A DNA stretch of 64,000 bases from Streptomyces sclerotialus (GTDB lineage: Bacteria; Actinomycetota; Actinomycetes; Streptomycetales; Streptomycetaceae). The notes beneath the pieces were generated by a model. The model was not told the origin of the DNA. It did no database searches and saw nothing but the letters and a program-made list of their open reading frames with translations. Position 1 is the stretch's first letter; every line of letters begins with the position of its first letter. A program made the position numbers and the translations under genes. Location: contig JODX01000003.1 of the NCBI GenBank assembly GCA_000719105.1, positions 287,916-351,915 on the forward strand, read 5' to 3'. This document shows positions 8,983 to 18,736 of this stretch, piece by piece.

Positions 8983-9447
8983 ATGCGCATCCTCGGCGCG
9001 CTCACGGCGGGCGCGGTACTCATGGGCGGCGCGACCGCCCTCGCGGCGGACCGGCCCGCCCCCGACGCCGACCTCGCCTACCACGGCCACGCCGTCCTGC
9101 ACGCCGGCCGCGCCGACGTACGGCTCGCCGCACGCAACCACGGCCCGTCCCCCGTCGGCGACGCCACGGTACGGCTGCGCTGGTCGGAGCCCCTGGCCGA
9201 CCGGCAGTCGCTGCCGCGCCGATGCGCGCGTTCGGACGCGTGGACGGTGCTGTGCGGGACGGGCGCACTCGCGGCGGACGGGCTCGACGAGGTGATCCGC
9301 CTGCGGGTACGGCTCGAGGGCAGGCCCGCCGAGGTCCTGCTGGAGATCGGCACGGCCTGGGCCGCCGGCGGCGCGGTCGACCGCAACCACCGGAACGACC
9401 ACCAGCATGTGCTGGTGCTGGACACGGGGGACACGTACCGCTTCTGA
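8983..9447 (+). CDS. Small secreted protein, unknown function
   Basis: 154 aa with a Sec signal peptide (MRILGALTAGAVLMGGATALAA, likely cut after ALAA). The mature part looks like a single beta-sandwich (ADVRLAARNHGPSPVGDATVRLRWSEPL...RRCARSDAWTVLCGTGAL...VLLEIGTAW) with two Cys that could form a disulfide, reminiscent of DUF11/CARDB-like secreted domains. ATG with GGAGG Shine-Dalgarno at ideal spacing. The 50 bp upstream contain imperfect repeats of cacttcgg. Function not recognised. Confidence 0.75.
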   Translation: MRILGALTAGAVLMGGATALAADRPAPDADLAYHGHAVLHAGRADVRLAARNHGPSPVGDATVRLRWSEPLADRQSLPRRCARSDAWTVLCGTGALAADGLDEVIRLRVRLEGRPAEVLLEIGTAWAAGGAVDRNHRNDHQHVLVLDTGDTYRF

Positions 9448-9473
9448 CCGGTGAAGACCGCTCGTGACCGGCG

Positions 9474-10667
9474 TCAGCCCTTCACACAGATGACCTGCTT
9501 CAGCTTGGCCACCACCTGCACGAGGTCCCGCTGCTGGTCGATGACCTGCTCGATCGGCTTGTACGCGCCGGGGATCTCGTCCACGACGCCGGAGTCCTTG
9601 CGGCACTCCACGCCCCGCGTCTGCTCCTCCAGGTCCTTCGTCGAGAAGCGCCGCTTGGCGGCGTTGCGGCTCATGCGCCGGCCCGCTCCGTGCGAGGCGG
9701 AGTTGAAGGACTTCTCGTTGCCGAGGCCCTTCACGATGTACGAGCCGGTGCCCATCGAGCCCGGGATGATGCCGTACTCCCCGGCCTTCGCGCTGATCGC
9801 CCCCTTGCGGGTGACGAGCAGGTCCATGCCCTCGTAGCGCTCCCGGCTCACGTAGTTGTGGTGGCAGCTCACCTCGGGCTCGAACGTGACCCGGGCCTTC
9901 CTGAACTCCTTGCGGACCACGTCCTTGAAGAGCGCCATCATGATCGACCGGTTGTGCCTCGCGTACTCCTGCGCCCAGTACAGGTCGTTCTCGTACGCGG
10001 CCATCTGCGGCGTGTCCGCGACGAAGACGGCCAGGTCGCGGTCGATCAGCCCCTGGTTGTGCGGGAGCTTCTGGGCGACGCCGATGTGGTGCTCGGCCAG
10101 TTCCTTGCCGATGTTCCGGGAACCGGAGTGCAGCATGAGCCAGACGGAACCGGTCTCATCCAGGCAGAACTCGACGAAGTGGTTGCCGCTTCCGAGCGTT
10201 CCCATCTGCTTCTCCGCCCGGTCGTGACGGAATCTGACCGCTTCGGCGACCCCGTCGAACCGCCCCCAGAAGTCGTCCCACCCCGCGGTGGCGTACCCGT
10301 GCAGCCGTCCCGGATCGACCGGGGAGTCGTGCATCCCTCGGCCCACCGGGATCACCTGCTCGATCTTCGAGCGCAGCCGGGAGAGGTCGCCCGGCAGGTC
10401 GTTCGCGGTCAGGGACGTCTTCACCGCCGACATCCCGCACCCGATGTCCACGCCCACCGCCGCGGGGCAGACCGCGCCCCGCATCGCGATGACCGACCCC
10501 ACCGTGGCACCCTTCCCGTAGTGGACGTCCGGCATGACGGCCAGACCCTTGATCCACGGAAGCGTCGCCACGTTGTGGAGCTGCCGCATCGCGACGTCCT
10601 CGACCGACGCCGGGTCGGCCCACATCCGGATCGGGACCTTCGCGCCCGGTACCTCGACGTACGACAT
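9474..10667 (-). CDS. rtcB: RtcB family RNA-splicing ligase
   Basis: 397 aa, the usual length for intein-free bacterial RtcB. Mn/guanylate site motifs are present: MPDVHYGKGATVGSVIAMRG, VGVDIGCGMSAVKTSL (Cys/Asp metal ligands), GSGNHFVEF, LHSGSRNIGKELAEHH, and the SASHGAGRRMSR segment with the His that carries GMP. The enzyme joins 2',3'-cyclic phosphate (or 3'-phosphate) RNA ends to 5'-OH ends using GTP, in tRNA splicing or RNA repair. No RtcA or archease is adjacent. Divergent from the lipoprotein gene. Confidence 0.95.
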   Translation of the reverse strand: MSYVEVPGAKVPIRMWADPASVEDVAMRQLHNVATLPWIKGLAVMPDVHYGKGATVGSVIAMRGAVCPAAVGVDIGCGMSAVKTSLTANDLPGDLSRLRSKIEQVIPVGRGMHDSPVDPGRLHGYATAGWDDFWGRFDGVAEAVRFRHDRAEKQMGTLGSGNHFVEFCLDETGSVWLMLHSGSRNIGKELAEHHIGVAQKLPHNQGLIDRDLAVFVADTPQMAAYENDLYWAQEYARHNRSIMMALFKDVVRKEFRKARVTFEPEVSCHHNYVSRERYEGMDLLVTRKGAISAKAGEYGIIPGSMGTGSYIVKGLGNEKSFNSASHGAGRRMSRNAAKRRFSTKDLEEQTRGVECRKDSGVVDEIPGAYKPIEQVIDQQRDLVQVVAKLKQVICVKG

Positions 10668-10842
10668 ATCGTCCTCGTTCCCCCGAAAAAGCAGCAGAAG
10701 CGGTAATGCGCAAAACCGGCGCCAAGGTCGACGAATGGGATAGGGGACCGGCGTCCACGGCAGTGCGTGCGATACACATTGTGTTCAGCGACCGCGCTGG
10801 TGCGGCAAGCGAATAACCGCAGGAGACCCGAGAGGAGCCCCC
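10668..10842. promoter_or_regulatory. Divergent intergenic region (rtcB / lipoprotein)
   Basis: 175 bp between rtcB and the first DUF3558-like lipoprotein gene. No ORF or tRNA is visible. It contains A-rich runs near the rtcB side (ccgaaaaagcagcagaag) and cgatacacattgtg near 10770, a possible -10 area for the rightward gene. Confidence 0.35.
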
Positions 10843-11805
10843 GTGCAGCCGAAGGTGTACGTACCCGGTGTCGCCGTGCTCCTCGCGGCGCTGCTGGCCG
10901 GCTGCACGGGCTCGGACGACCCCGACAGCGCCGCCGACGACCGTCCCGGCGACCCCGGCGCCACCACGACCGTCGCCGAGCCGGGCCGCTACCGCGTCCT
11001 CCCGGATCCCTGCGGCGTGGTGAGCCACGACTCCCTCGACGCACTCCTGCCGGGCATCCAGCAGATCACGGACGTGGAGCAGCGCGAGACGGCGTACGAG
11101 GGCGAGGCGACGCAGACCTTCGACACGGACCGGCGGGCGGGCTGCCGGTGGAAGGTGGAGTCGCGGACCGCGACGGACCACCTCCTGGTCGACTTCGAGC
11201 GCGTGGTGTCGTACGACACCACGGTCAGCGACGACAGCAAGGCCGAGGAGATCTACGCGGAGAAGGTCGAGGCGGCGGATCTGCCGGAGCCCTCCCCGAC
11301 GGCGAGCGAGGGGGAAGGGGGACCGGAGGAGTCGGCCGGGACCGGGAGCGGCACCGCGACCGGGGAGCCCGGGGAGAGCGGGAAGCCCGGAGAGAACGGG
11401 GAGAGCGGGGACGACGAGTCCCCGGACGACACGGCGTCCCCCTCCGACTCCGAATCCGACTCCGAATCCGACTCCCCCTCCGACTCCGACTCCGACTCCG
11501 ACTCCGCCTCCGACTCCGCCTCGGGCTCCGCCACCTCCTCCGACGGGGCCGACGACGCCACCGGAAGTCCGTCCGCCCTCCAGCCCCGTACCCTCGACGA
11601 CCTCGCCGACGACGCGTTCCTGGACGACGAGCTGAGCACGGCCCGGCAGCGCACGGTGACTGTGGTGTTCCGCACGTCCAACGTCCTCGTGACGATCGAG
11701 TACGCGGAGCAGCCGACCACCGCGACGGACGTCCCGGACAGCGAGGAACTGCAGGACAGGGCAAGGAAACTGGCCGCTCGGCTGGCGGAGTCGTTCGAGG
11801 AGTGA
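10843..11805 (+). CDS. DUF3558-like lipoprotein with Ser-Asp repeats
   Basis: 320 aa. Lipobox LLAGC places the lipid-modified Cys at residue 20. The conserved part has PDPCGVVSHDSLDALLPG and a second Cys in GCRWKVES, the pattern of DUF3558 lipoproteins of actinobacteria. A 90-residue acidic low-complexity insert (about 145-240) rich in Glu, Gly, then Ser-Asp/Ser-Glu dipeptides splits the domain before a C-terminal alpha/beta stretch (TVTVVFRTSNVLVTIEYAEQP). GTG start with GAGGAG. It is followed by a paralogue on the same strand; both are probably exposed on the cell surface. Confidence 0.8.
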   Translation: MQPKVYVPGVAVLLAALLAGCTGSDDPDSAADDRPGDPGATTTVAEPGRYRVLPDPCGVVSHDSLDALLPGIQQITDVEQRETAYEGEATQTFDTDRRAGCRWKVESRTATDHLLVDFERVVSYDTTVSDDSKAEEIYAEKVEAADLPEPSPTASEGEGGPEESAGTGSGTATGEPGESGKPGENGESGDDESPDDTASPSDSESDSESDSPSDSDSDSDSASDSASGSATSSDGADDATGSPSALQPRTLDDLADDAFLDDELSTARQRTVTVVFRTSNVLVTIEYAEQPTTATDVPDSEELQDRARKLAARLAESFEE

Positions 11806-11982
11806 CCGCTCACGCCGGCCGTCCACGCCCGCCGGCGAACCGTACGAACCACAGCCGTGTTTCTTCCCCACCGCGTACCGTGGCCCCTCGGACCCCACCG
11901 ATCCGACAGTGCGACAGTCCGTCAGACCGACGGTCCGACAGCAGGAACCGCGAGCGTCATGAACGTCATGAGTGAAGGAACC

Positions 11983-12957
11983 ATGCACCGATCAGCACAG
12001 CGCAACCAGCAGCACCAGCGAGCCGGGCGACCCGGTGGGGCCGGACGCGGACGCCGTCTCCTCGTGGCTGCCGCCGCTGCTCCCGTGCTGCTCATGGCCG
12101 CCGCCTGCTCCTCGGACTCCGACTCCGCATCCGGCTCCGGCGGCGACGCCGGGAAGCAGAAGGAGCCGAGCGCGTCGGCGTCGGCCACGCCCTCGGCGAG
12201 TGCCGTGCAGGCGGCCGCGTACGACAAACTGCCCGACGCGTGCGAGGTGTTCTCGAAGGACACTTTGAAGGACCTGGTCCCGGAGGGCGCGAAGTCGGGC
12301 AAGGCCATCAACGACGGCGAGCCGGACGCCAGCGGTGACTGCCGTTGGACCAGCCTCGACAACAACGGGGTGGACGGCTCCCAGTACCGCTGGCTGAGCG
12401 TGTCCTTCCTGCGGCTGGACTCGGACGAGGCGCGCGGTGCGGGCGACGAGCGGGCCCATGAGCAGTACGAGAAGAAGGTCGCCGAGGCCGAGGCGGTCGA
12501 CGGCGCGAAGAACGTCAAGTCGGAGCCGGTGACCGGCACGGGCGACGAGGCGACGGTGGTCCGCTACGACCTGAAGAAGGAGGAGGGCTCCTTCAAGCAG
12601 CAGACGGTCGTGGCGCGGGTCGAGAACGTGGTCCTCACGCTCGACTACAACGGCGCGGGCCTGGCGGGCGACAAGACGCCGGACGCCGACGACCTGGTGA
12701 AGTCCGCGAAGGCCGCGGCCAAGGAGGCCGTGGCGGCGGTGACCGAGGCCAACGACGGCAAGGGCGGCAGCGGCAAGGGCGGTTCGGGCTCCTCGCCTTC
12801 GGCCTCGGCGTCCAAGTCCGAGTCCGAGTCCGCGGGCACGTCGGACTCCGGCGCGGAGAAGGACGCGGAGGCGGCCTCGGCCACCGATGACGACTCCGGC
12901 TCCGACTCGGACTCCGACTCGGACAAGGCCTCGACCTCGTCGAGCAAGAAGAGCTGA
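11983..12957 (+). CDS. DUF3558 domain lipoprotein
   Basis: 324 aa lipoprotein paralogous to its upstream neighbour. The basic N-terminus is followed by a hydrophobic stretch and lipobox MAAAC. Conserved DUF3558 elements: LPDACEVFSKDTLKDLVPEG and SGDCRWTSLDNN; the paired Cys probably form a disulfide. The C-terminal 60 residues are Ser/Asp/Lys-rich (SDSDSDSD). Start taken at ATG 11983 with AAGGAA upstream; ATGs at 11959 and 11968 are alternatives. Ligand unknown. Confidence 0.82.
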   Translation: MHRSAQRNQQHQRAGRPGGAGRGRRLLVAAAAAPVLLMAAACSSDSDSASGSGGDAGKQKEPSASASATPSASAVQAAAYDKLPDACEVFSKDTLKDLVPEGAKSGKAINDGEPDASGDCRWTSLDNNGVDGSQYRWLSVSFLRLDSDEARGAGDERAHEQYEKKVAEAEAVDGAKNVKSEPVTGTGDEATVVRYDLKKEEGSFKQQTVVARVENVVLTLDYNGAGLAGDKTPDADDLVKSAKAAAKEAVAAVTEANDGKGGSGKGGSGSSPSASASKSESESAGTSDSGAEKDAEAASATDDDSGSDSDSDSDKASTSSSKKS

Positions 12958-13063
12958 CGCCTCGGCAGGTACCCACCTCACCGGCGCATTCGCCGTGGCC
13001 CGGGCGCGACGGGGCGGGCCACGCACTGACCGGTAACCCGCACACCGCACACATGTGCCACCC

Positions 13064-13075
13064 TGTTGCGCGCAA
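13064..13075. promoter_or_regulatory. Palindrome GTTGCGCGCAAC upstream of the DUF2637 gene
   Basis: Perfect 12-bp palindrome 28 bp before the start codon of the DUF2637 gene, within 145 bp of non-coding DNA. It could be an operator, but short GC palindromes are common in this genome. Confidence 0.25.
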
Positions 13076-13102
13076 CGACACGCTACGGGAGGGGAGCATG
13101 GG

Positions 13103-14491
13103 GTGGCCGCGCCACTGCAGCTGACACGGATGCACCGGGTTCTGATCGGCGTGGTGGTCGCCGGTGCGGTGGTGATCGCCGGTATCGGCTTCGCCGGTTC
13201 GTACGCGGCCGTCCGTGAACTCGCCGTCGAGAAGGGCTTCGGGAACTTCTCCTACGTCCTCCCGATCGGCATCGACGCGGGCATCTGCGTACTGCTCGCC
13301 CTGGACCTGCTCCTCACCTGGATCCGCATCCCGTTCCCGCTGCTGCGGCAGACGGCGTGGCTGCTGACCGCGGCGACCATCGCGTTCAACGGCGCGGCCG
13401 CCTGGCCGGACCCGCTGGGTGTGGGCATGCACAGCGTGATCCCGGTGCTGTTCGTGGTGACGGTCGAGGCGGCGCGGCACGCGGTCGGCCGCATCGCCGA
13501 CATCACGGCGGACAAGCACATGGAGGGCGTCCGCCTCACCCGCTGGCTGCTCTCCCCCGTCCCCACCTTCCTGCTCTGGCGCCGGATGAAGCTGTGGGAG
13601 CTGCGCAGCTACGACGAGGTGATCAAGCTGGAGCAGGAACGTCTCGTCTACCAGGCGCGCATGCGCTCGCGCTTCGGCCGCGCCTGGCGCCGCAAGGCCC
13701 CGGTGGAGTCGCTGATGCCGCTGCGGCTGGCCCGCTACGGCGTCCCCCTGGCGGAGACGGCCCCCGCCGGCCTGGCCGCCGCCGGTATCGAGCCGGCGCT
13801 GCTGCCCCCGGCGCCGAAGCCCGAACTGGAGCCGGCCGCCCAGTCCGCCCAGGCGCCTCTCGCCCAGGCACCCGCTGTTCAGGGCCCTCGCTCCGACGTG
13901 GCGCCGGGAGCTCCGCAGTACGCACAGGCGGCACCGGACGACCAGAGCCCGTGGTTCGCCGCCCAGGCCCCCCAGGACACCGCGTACCAGGGCGGCTACG
14001 ACCCGTCGTACGAACCGGAGGCGCCGTACGACGAGTGGTACGAGGACCGGCAGCCGGAGCCGTACCGGCCCGCCTCGCCGTCGGAGGAGACGGGCAGCTT
14101 CCCGATCCCGGCGGGCCCCGGCCGCACGCGCCGGCTCGGTGAGGGCGGCGTACAGCCGCCGCAGCCGCAGCCCCAGGCACCCCAGGCACCCCAGGCCCAG
14201 ACGGGCCAGCTGCCCATCCCCCACCCTCGTGAGGAGTCGGTACCCGCGGCGGCCCCGGCGGCCGTCCCGGACGAGGCGGCTGGGGAGAAGACCGACGAGG
14301 AGGCCGAGGAGGATGCCTACTACCAGGTCTTCCGCACGTCGATCGACGGCAGCTTCCCCACCCCGAAGACCCTCGGCGACAACATCGAGGCGACCTACGG
14401 CACGAAGCTGAGCCCGAGCGCCCTGAAGACCCTCTCGGACCGCTTCCAGGCCCGCTTCAACGCGGAGCTGGAGGAGGACCACATCGCGTAG
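13103..14491 (+). CDS. DUF2637 domain membrane protein (SpdB-like)
   Basis: 462 aa. The N-terminal 125 residues carry four transmembrane helices in the DUF2637 pattern (LIGVVVAGAVVIAGIGFAGSYAAV, FSYVLPIGIDAGICVLLALDLLL, QTAWLLTAATIAFNGAAAW, HSVIPVLFVVTVEAARHAV). Related domains occur in actinomycete plasmid spread (Spd) proteins and in conserved chromosomal proteins. A cytoplasmic basic segment, a long Pro/Gln/Ala linker with Tyr-rich acidic repeats and a conserved C-terminal helical module (YYQVFRTSIDGSFPTPKTLGDNIEATYG, about 405-432) follow. That module resembles a small winged-helix-like region. GTG start with GGGAGGGG. Function unknown; next to lysS but convergent. Confidence 0.82.
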   Translation: MAAPLQLTRMHRVLIGVVVAGAVVIAGIGFAGSYAAVRELAVEKGFGNFSYVLPIGIDAGICVLLALDLLLTWIRIPFPLLRQTAWLLTAATIAFNGAAAWPDPLGVGMHSVIPVLFVVTVEAARHAVGRIADITADKHMEGVRLTRWLLSPVPTFLLWRRMKLWELRSYDEVIKLEQERLVYQARMRSRFGRAWRRKAPVESLMPLRLARYGVPLAETAPAGLAAAGIEPALLPPAPKPELEPAAQSAQAPLAQAPAVQGPRSDVAPGAPQYAQAAPDDQSPWFAAQAPQDTAYQGGYDPSYEPEAPYDEWYEDRQPEPYRPASPSEETGSFPIPAGPGRTRRLGEGGVQPPQPQPQAPQAPQAQTGQLPIPHPREESVPAAAPAAVPDEAAGEKTDEEAEEDAYYQVFRTSIDGSFPTPKTLGDNIEATYGTKLSPSALKTLSDRFQARFNAELEEDHIA

Positions 14492-14507
14492 CGCCCGCGA
14501 CCCGAGT

Positions 14508-14553
14508 ACGACGATGGGGGCGCCCGGAGTTCACCGGGCGCCCCCATCGTCGT
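14508..14553. terminator. Bidirectional hairpin terminator
   Basis: Perfect 20-bp stem (14508-14527 with 14534-14553) and a 6-nt loop, centred between the convergent stops of the DUF2637 gene and lysS. No U-tract, as is usual in Streptomyces. Confidence 0.9.
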
Positions 14554-14569
14554 AGCCGCTACGGCGCGA

Positions 14570-16324
14570 TCAGTCCCCGAGCAGCGTGCGCACCCGCTCC
14601 TGGCCCACGGCCAGCAGCAGCGTGGGCAGCCGCGGACCGGTGTCCCGGCCCACCAGCAGGTGGTAGAGCAGCGCGAAGAACTTCCGCTGGTCGCTCTTGA
14701 TCTCCGGCGGGAGCTCCTTGGGCGTGGCGTCGGCGGAGAATCCGGCCTGGACCTTCGGCACGCCGTACACGAGGTGGGTGAGCCCGTCCAGGGACCAGTG
14801 CTCGTCGAGCCCGTCGAGCAGCAGCCGCAGGGAGCCCCGCGCCTGCTCGTCGAGGGACGCCAGCAGCTCGGCGTCGGGCTCGTCGCGCACGATGGTGCGC
14901 TGGTCGGCGGGCACGTGGGTGTTGATCCACGCCTCGGCCTTGTCGTACCGGGGCCGCGCCTCGTCGAGCGAGCCGAGCGGGTTCGCCGGGTCGAGCTCGC
15001 TCAGGATGCGCAGGGCCTGGTCCTCGTGGCCGGCGGTGATGTCGGCGACGGAGGCCAGGGTGCGGTACGGCAGCGGCCGCGGCGTCCTCGGCAGCTCACC
15101 GGCGGCCGTGCGCACCGCGCGCGCGTGGGCGGCGACGTCGGCCGGGAGGGCGGTCCCGTCGGCGACCTTGGCGTCGAGCTTGTCCCACTCGTCGTAGAGC
15201 CGCTGGATCTCCTGGTCGAAGGCGATCTTGAAGGACTGGTTGGGCTTGCGGCGGGCGTACAGCCAGCGCAGCAGCTGCGGCTCCATGATCTTCAGCGCGT
15301 CGGCGGGCGTGGGCACGCCACCACGGCTGGACGACATCTTCGCCATCCCGCTGATGCCGACGAACGCGTACATGGGCCCGATCGGCCGCTCACCGCCGAA
15401 GATGCCGACGATCTGGCCGCCGACCTGGAACGACGACCCCGGCGAGGAGTGGTCGACACCGCTCGGCTCGAAGATCACGCCCTCGTACGCCCAGCGCATG
15501 GGCCAGTCGACCTTCCACACCAGCTTGCCGCGGTCGAACTCGCTCAGCCGGACGGTCTCGGTGAAGCCGCACGCGGTGCAGGTGTACGTCAGCTCGGTGG
15601 TGTCGTCGTCGTACGCGGTGACGGTCGTGAGGTCCTTCTCGCAGTTGCCGCAGAACGGCTTGTACGGGAAGTAGCCGGCGGAGCCGGAGCTGCCGTCGTC
15701 CTCGGCCGCGGCCCCCGACCCCTCGGCGGCCTCGAGCTCGGCCTCGTCGACCGGCTTCTGCTTGGCCTGCTGCTTCTTCTGGTCGGCGGGCTTCGGCTTG
15801 GTCCGGTACTGGGCGAGGATCGCGTCGATGTCGGCGCGGTGCTTCATCGCGTGCAGGATCTGCTCGCGGTAGACGCCGGACGTGTACTGCGCGGTCTGGC
15901 TGATGCCGTCGAACTCCACGCCCAGCTCGGCGAGCGCCTCGACCATGGCGGCCTTGAAGTGCTCCGCCCAGTTCGGGTACGCCGAGCCCTTGGGTGCCGG
16001 GACGGAGGTCAGCGGCTTGCCGATGTGCTCGGCCCAGGACTCGTCGATGCCTTCGACGCCGTTCGGCACCTTGCGGTAGCGGTCGTAGTCGTCCCAGGAG
16101 ATCAGGTGCCGCACCTGGTGCCCACGGCGGCGGATCTCGTCGGCCACGAGGTGCGGGGTCATGACCTCGCGGAGGTTGCCCAGGTGGATGGGGCCGGACG
16201 GGGAGAGACCGGACGCGACGACGACGGGTTTGCCCGGGGCCCGGCGCTCCGATTCCTCGATGACCTCATCCGCGAAACGGGAGACCCAGTCGGTGGTCTC
16301 GGTGCTCTGAGCCACGGTCGGCAC
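14570..16324 (-). CDS. lysS: Lysine--tRNA ligase, class I
   Basis: 584 aa class I (archaeal-type) lysyl-tRNA synthetase, not the class II enzyme. Rossmann HIGH-type motif [10 protein letters not shown] (residues about 42-51), Zn-ribbon-like Cys pair sets (FCGNCEKDL and CTACGF), and KMSKS-type [10 protein letters not shown] Lys/Gln- and Glu/Ala-rich insert at about 180-215 precedes the Cys cluster. It charges tRNA-Lys in the cytoplasm. Divergent from argS across about 220 bp. Confidence 0.95.
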   Translation of the reverse strand: MPTVAQSTETTDWVSRFADEVIEESERRAPGKPVVVASGLSPSGPIHLGNLREVMTPHLVADEIRRRGHQVRHLISWDDYDRYRKVPNGVEGIDESWAEHIGKPLTSVPAPKGSAYPNWAEHFKAAMVEALAELGVEFDGISQTAQYTSGVYREQILHAMKHRADIDAILAQYRTKPKPADQKKQQAKQKPVDEAELEAAEGSGAAAEDDGSSGSAGYFPYKPFCGNCEKDLTTVTAYDDDTTELTYTCTACGFTETVRLSEFDRGKLVWKVDWPMRWAYEGVIFEPSGVDHSSPGSSFQVGGQIVGIFGGERPIGPMYAFVGISGMAKMSSSRGGVPTPADALKIMEPQLLRWLYARRKPNQSFKIAFDQEIQRLYDEWDKLDAKVADGTALPADVAAHARAVRTAAGELPRTPRPLPYRTLASVADITAGHEDQALRILSELDPANPLGSLDEARPRYDKAEAWINTHVPADQRTIVRDEPDAELLASLDEQARGSLRLLLDGLDEHWSLDGLTHLVYGVPKVQAGFSADATPKELPPEIKSDQRKFFALLYHLLVGRDTGPRLPTLLLAVGQERVRTLLGD

Positions 16325-16548
16325 GTCCTTCTTTCCTCATCCGCAGCCGGTACGGTCGCACGGCTGACCGCTCCATTCTCCCAGTTGTGGCCACAACCGC
16401 GAAAACGGCTTTTCACGGCCGTGCGCGAGACCCCGCCCATGGCCTCCCCCTGGCGAGAACCACCCCGCTCGCCCGAGAAAACCGCTTTACCCCCCGTGGG
16501 ATACTGGCCACATCCACCCGTACCCACGAGGAGAACGGCACCCACTCC

Positions 16549-18321
16549 ATGGCCTCGGTCCAGTCCCTCACCGCCTCCGTCCACCAGCGCCTCGCGAACG
16601 CCCTCTCGGCAGCCCTGCCGGAGGCCGCCGACGCGGACCCGCTGCTGCGACGCAGCGACCGGGCGGACTACCAGGCGAACGGCATCCTCGCCCTCGCCAA
16701 GAAGGCCAAGGCCAACCCGCGGGAGCTGGCGACCCAGGTCGTCGCCCGGATCGAGTCGGGTGACCTCCTCGCGGACGTCGAGGTGTCGGGCCCCGGCTTC
16801 CTCAACGTCACGATCACCGACAAGGCGATCACCGAGAACCTGGCCGCGCGGTACGCGGACCCGGACGGCCGCCTCGGTGTGCCGTACGCGGAGAACCCGG
16901 GCACGACGGTCATCGACTACGCCCAGCCGAACGTGGCCAAGGAGATGCACGTCGGCCACCTCCGCTCGGCGGTCATCGGCGACGCCGCCGTCCAGATCCT
17001 GGAGTTCACCGGCGAGAAAGTGATCCGCCGGCACCACATCGGCGACTGGGGCACCCAGTTCGGCATGCTCATCCAGTACCTGGTCGAGCACCCGCACGAG
17101 CTGGACCACGAGGGCGGCGAGGTCTCCGGCGAGGAGGCCATGTCCAACCTGGACCGGCTCTACAAGGCCTCGCGCGCGCTCTTCGACTCCGACGAGGAGT
17201 TCAAGACCCGGGCCCGGCGCCGGGTGGTCGACCTCCAGGCGGGCGATCCGGAGACCCTCGCCCAGTGGCAGAAGTTCGTGGACGAGTCGAAGATCTACTT
17301 CTACTCCGTCTTCGACAAGCTGGACATGGAGATCCGCGACGCGGACGTGGTCGGCGAGTCCGGCTACAACGACATGCTGGACGAGACCTGCCGCCTCCTG
17401 GAGGAGTCGGGCGTGGCCGTCGACTCCGAGGGCGCGCTGTGCGTCTTCTTCGACGACATCAAGGGCCCGGACGGCAACCCGGTCCCGCTGATCGTCCGCA
17501 AGTCCGACGGCGGCTACGGCTACGCGGCGACGGACCTCTCGGCGATCCGCGACCGCGTCTTCAACCTGAAGGCGGACACCCTCCTCTACGTGGTCGACGC
17601 CCGCCAGTCCCTGCACTTCAGGATGGTTTTCGAGACCGCGCGCCGGGCCGGCTGGCTGAACGACGACACCAAGGCCGAGCAGCTCGCCTTCGGCACGGTC
17701 CTCGGCAAGGACGGCAAGCCGTTCAAGACCCGCGCGGGCGAGACGGTCCGCCTGGTCGACCTCCTCGACGAGGCGATCGACCGCGCCACCACCGTCGTCC
17801 GCGAGAAGGCCGGGAAGGTCGGCCTGATCGAGGACGAGATCGTCGAGAACGGCCGGTACGTCGGCATCGGCGCCGTGAAGTACGCGGACCTGTCGACGTC
17901 GGCGGTCCGGGACTACAAGTTCGACCTGGACCAGATGGTCTCGCTCAACGGCGACACATCGGTCTACCTCCAGTACGCCTACGCCCGTATCCAGTCCATC
18001 CTCCGCAAGGCCGGGACCGCCCGCCCGGCCGCCCACCCGGAGCTGGCGCTGGCCCCCGCGGAGCGCGCCCTGGGCCTGCACCTGGACCAGTTCGGCGAGC
18101 TGCTGCTGGAGGTGGCGAAGGGTCCCGAGCCGCACAAGCTGGCCGCGTACCTGTACCAGCTGGCGTCGCACCTGACCACGTTCTACGACCAGTGCAAGGT
18201 CCTGGACGACGCCAACCCGCAGGAGGTCGTGGAGAACCGCCTGTTCCTGGTCGACCTGACGGCGCGCACCCTCCACCAGGGGATGGCGCTGCTGGGGATC
18301 AGGACGCCCGAGCGGCTCTGA
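16549..18321 (+). CDS. argS: Arginine--tRNA ligase
   Basis: 590 aa. N-terminal Arg-tRNA additional domain ([17 protein letters not shown]), HIGH motif [34 protein letters not shown], catalytic-core [16 protein letters not shown], and a C-terminal anticodon-binding DALR domain ([18 protein letters not shown]...[13 protein letters not shown]). Charges tRNA-Arg. Start at the ATG giving [16 protein letters not shown] lies about 15 nt upstream, a long spacing. Ends at a strong hairpin. Confidence 0.95.
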   Translation: MASVQSLTASVHQRLANALSAALPEAADADPLLRRSDRADYQANGILALAKKAKANPRELATQVVARIESGDLLADVEVSGPGFLNVTITDKAITENLAARYADPDGRLGVPYAENPGTTVIDYAQPNVAKEMHVGHLRSAVIGDAAVQILEFTGEKVIRRHHIGDWGTQFGMLIQYLVEHPHELDHEGGEVSGEEAMSNLDRLYKASRALFDSDEEFKTRARRRVVDLQAGDPETLAQWQKFVDESKIYFYSVFDKLDMEIRDADVVGESGYNDMLDETCRLLEESGVAVDSEGALCVFFDDIKGPDGNPVPLIVRKSDGGYGYAATDLSAIRDRVFNLKADTLLYVVDARQSLHFRMVFETARRAGWLNDDTKAEQLAFGTVLGKDGKPFKTRAGETVRLVDLLDEAIDRATTVVREKAGKVGLIEDEIVENGRYVGIGAVKYADLSTSAVRDYKFDLDQMVSLNGDTSVYLQYAYARIQSILRKAGTARPAAHPELALAPAERALGLHLDQFGELLLEVAKGPEPHKLAAYLYQLASHLTTFYDQCKVLDDANPQEVVENRLFLVDLTARTLHQGMALLGIRTPERL

Positions 18322-18341
18322 CACACCGGCATACCGACGCC

Positions 18342-18388
18342 GACGGGCGCGGTACGGCAGGGCCGTCGCCTGCCGTACCGCGCCCGTC
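18342..18388. terminator. argS hairpin terminator
   Basis: Perfect 19-bp inverted repeat (18342-18360 with 18370-18388) around a 9-nt loop, 20 bp after the argS stop. Confidence 0.88.
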
Positions 18389-18395
18389 GCGCCGT

Positions 18396-18643
18396 TCAGG
18401 CGTAGTGGCGGACCGTCCCCCGCAGCGCGGCCTCGTTCACCGGGCGGAAGAGGCTTGTGGAACCGGTGTGGGCGACGCTCTTTCCTGGCCGACGAAGTCG
18501 AGGCCGGACGCCGTGACGAGGCTCGCCGGCGTGCCGGTGAGCACACGTCTCCGTCCTGCGCGGGTCCGCACGGACGCTTCCCCCTCCGATGCGGACACCT
18601 CAACAGGCGCCCGGATGTGTGGTGTTGCGACCGGCACCCGCAC
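18396..18643 (-). pseudogene. Possible decayed gene remnant
   Basis: In the 415-bp gap after argS, two minus-strand frames look protein-like but do not connect. One reads LTGTPASLVTASGLDFVGQE until a TGA; the other, shifted frame ends TSLFRPVNEAALRGTVRHYA and a TGA at 18396-18398. Together they look like the C-terminal end of an oxidoreductase-like gene with a frameshift near 18440-18470 and no intact 5' part. Family not recognised; the gap could also be plain non-coding DNA. Confidence 0.3.
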
Positions 18644-18736
18644 ATCCGGGAAACCGTCACCCGAACCACCGGGCTCGCACCCGTCCCGGCACCCGGGCCG
18701 GCCGCGTTGTCAGTGGCGGCCCCTACAGTCACCTCC

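Noticed and set aside
13064..13075. GTTGCGCGCAAC palindrome as a specific ParB or BldD site
   Set aside because: It does not match the parS or BldD consensus; kept only as a low-confidence palindrome.
14570..16324. Class II lysyl-tRNA synthetase
   Set aside because: HIGH and KMSKS type motifs and Rossmann fold features show the class I enzyme.
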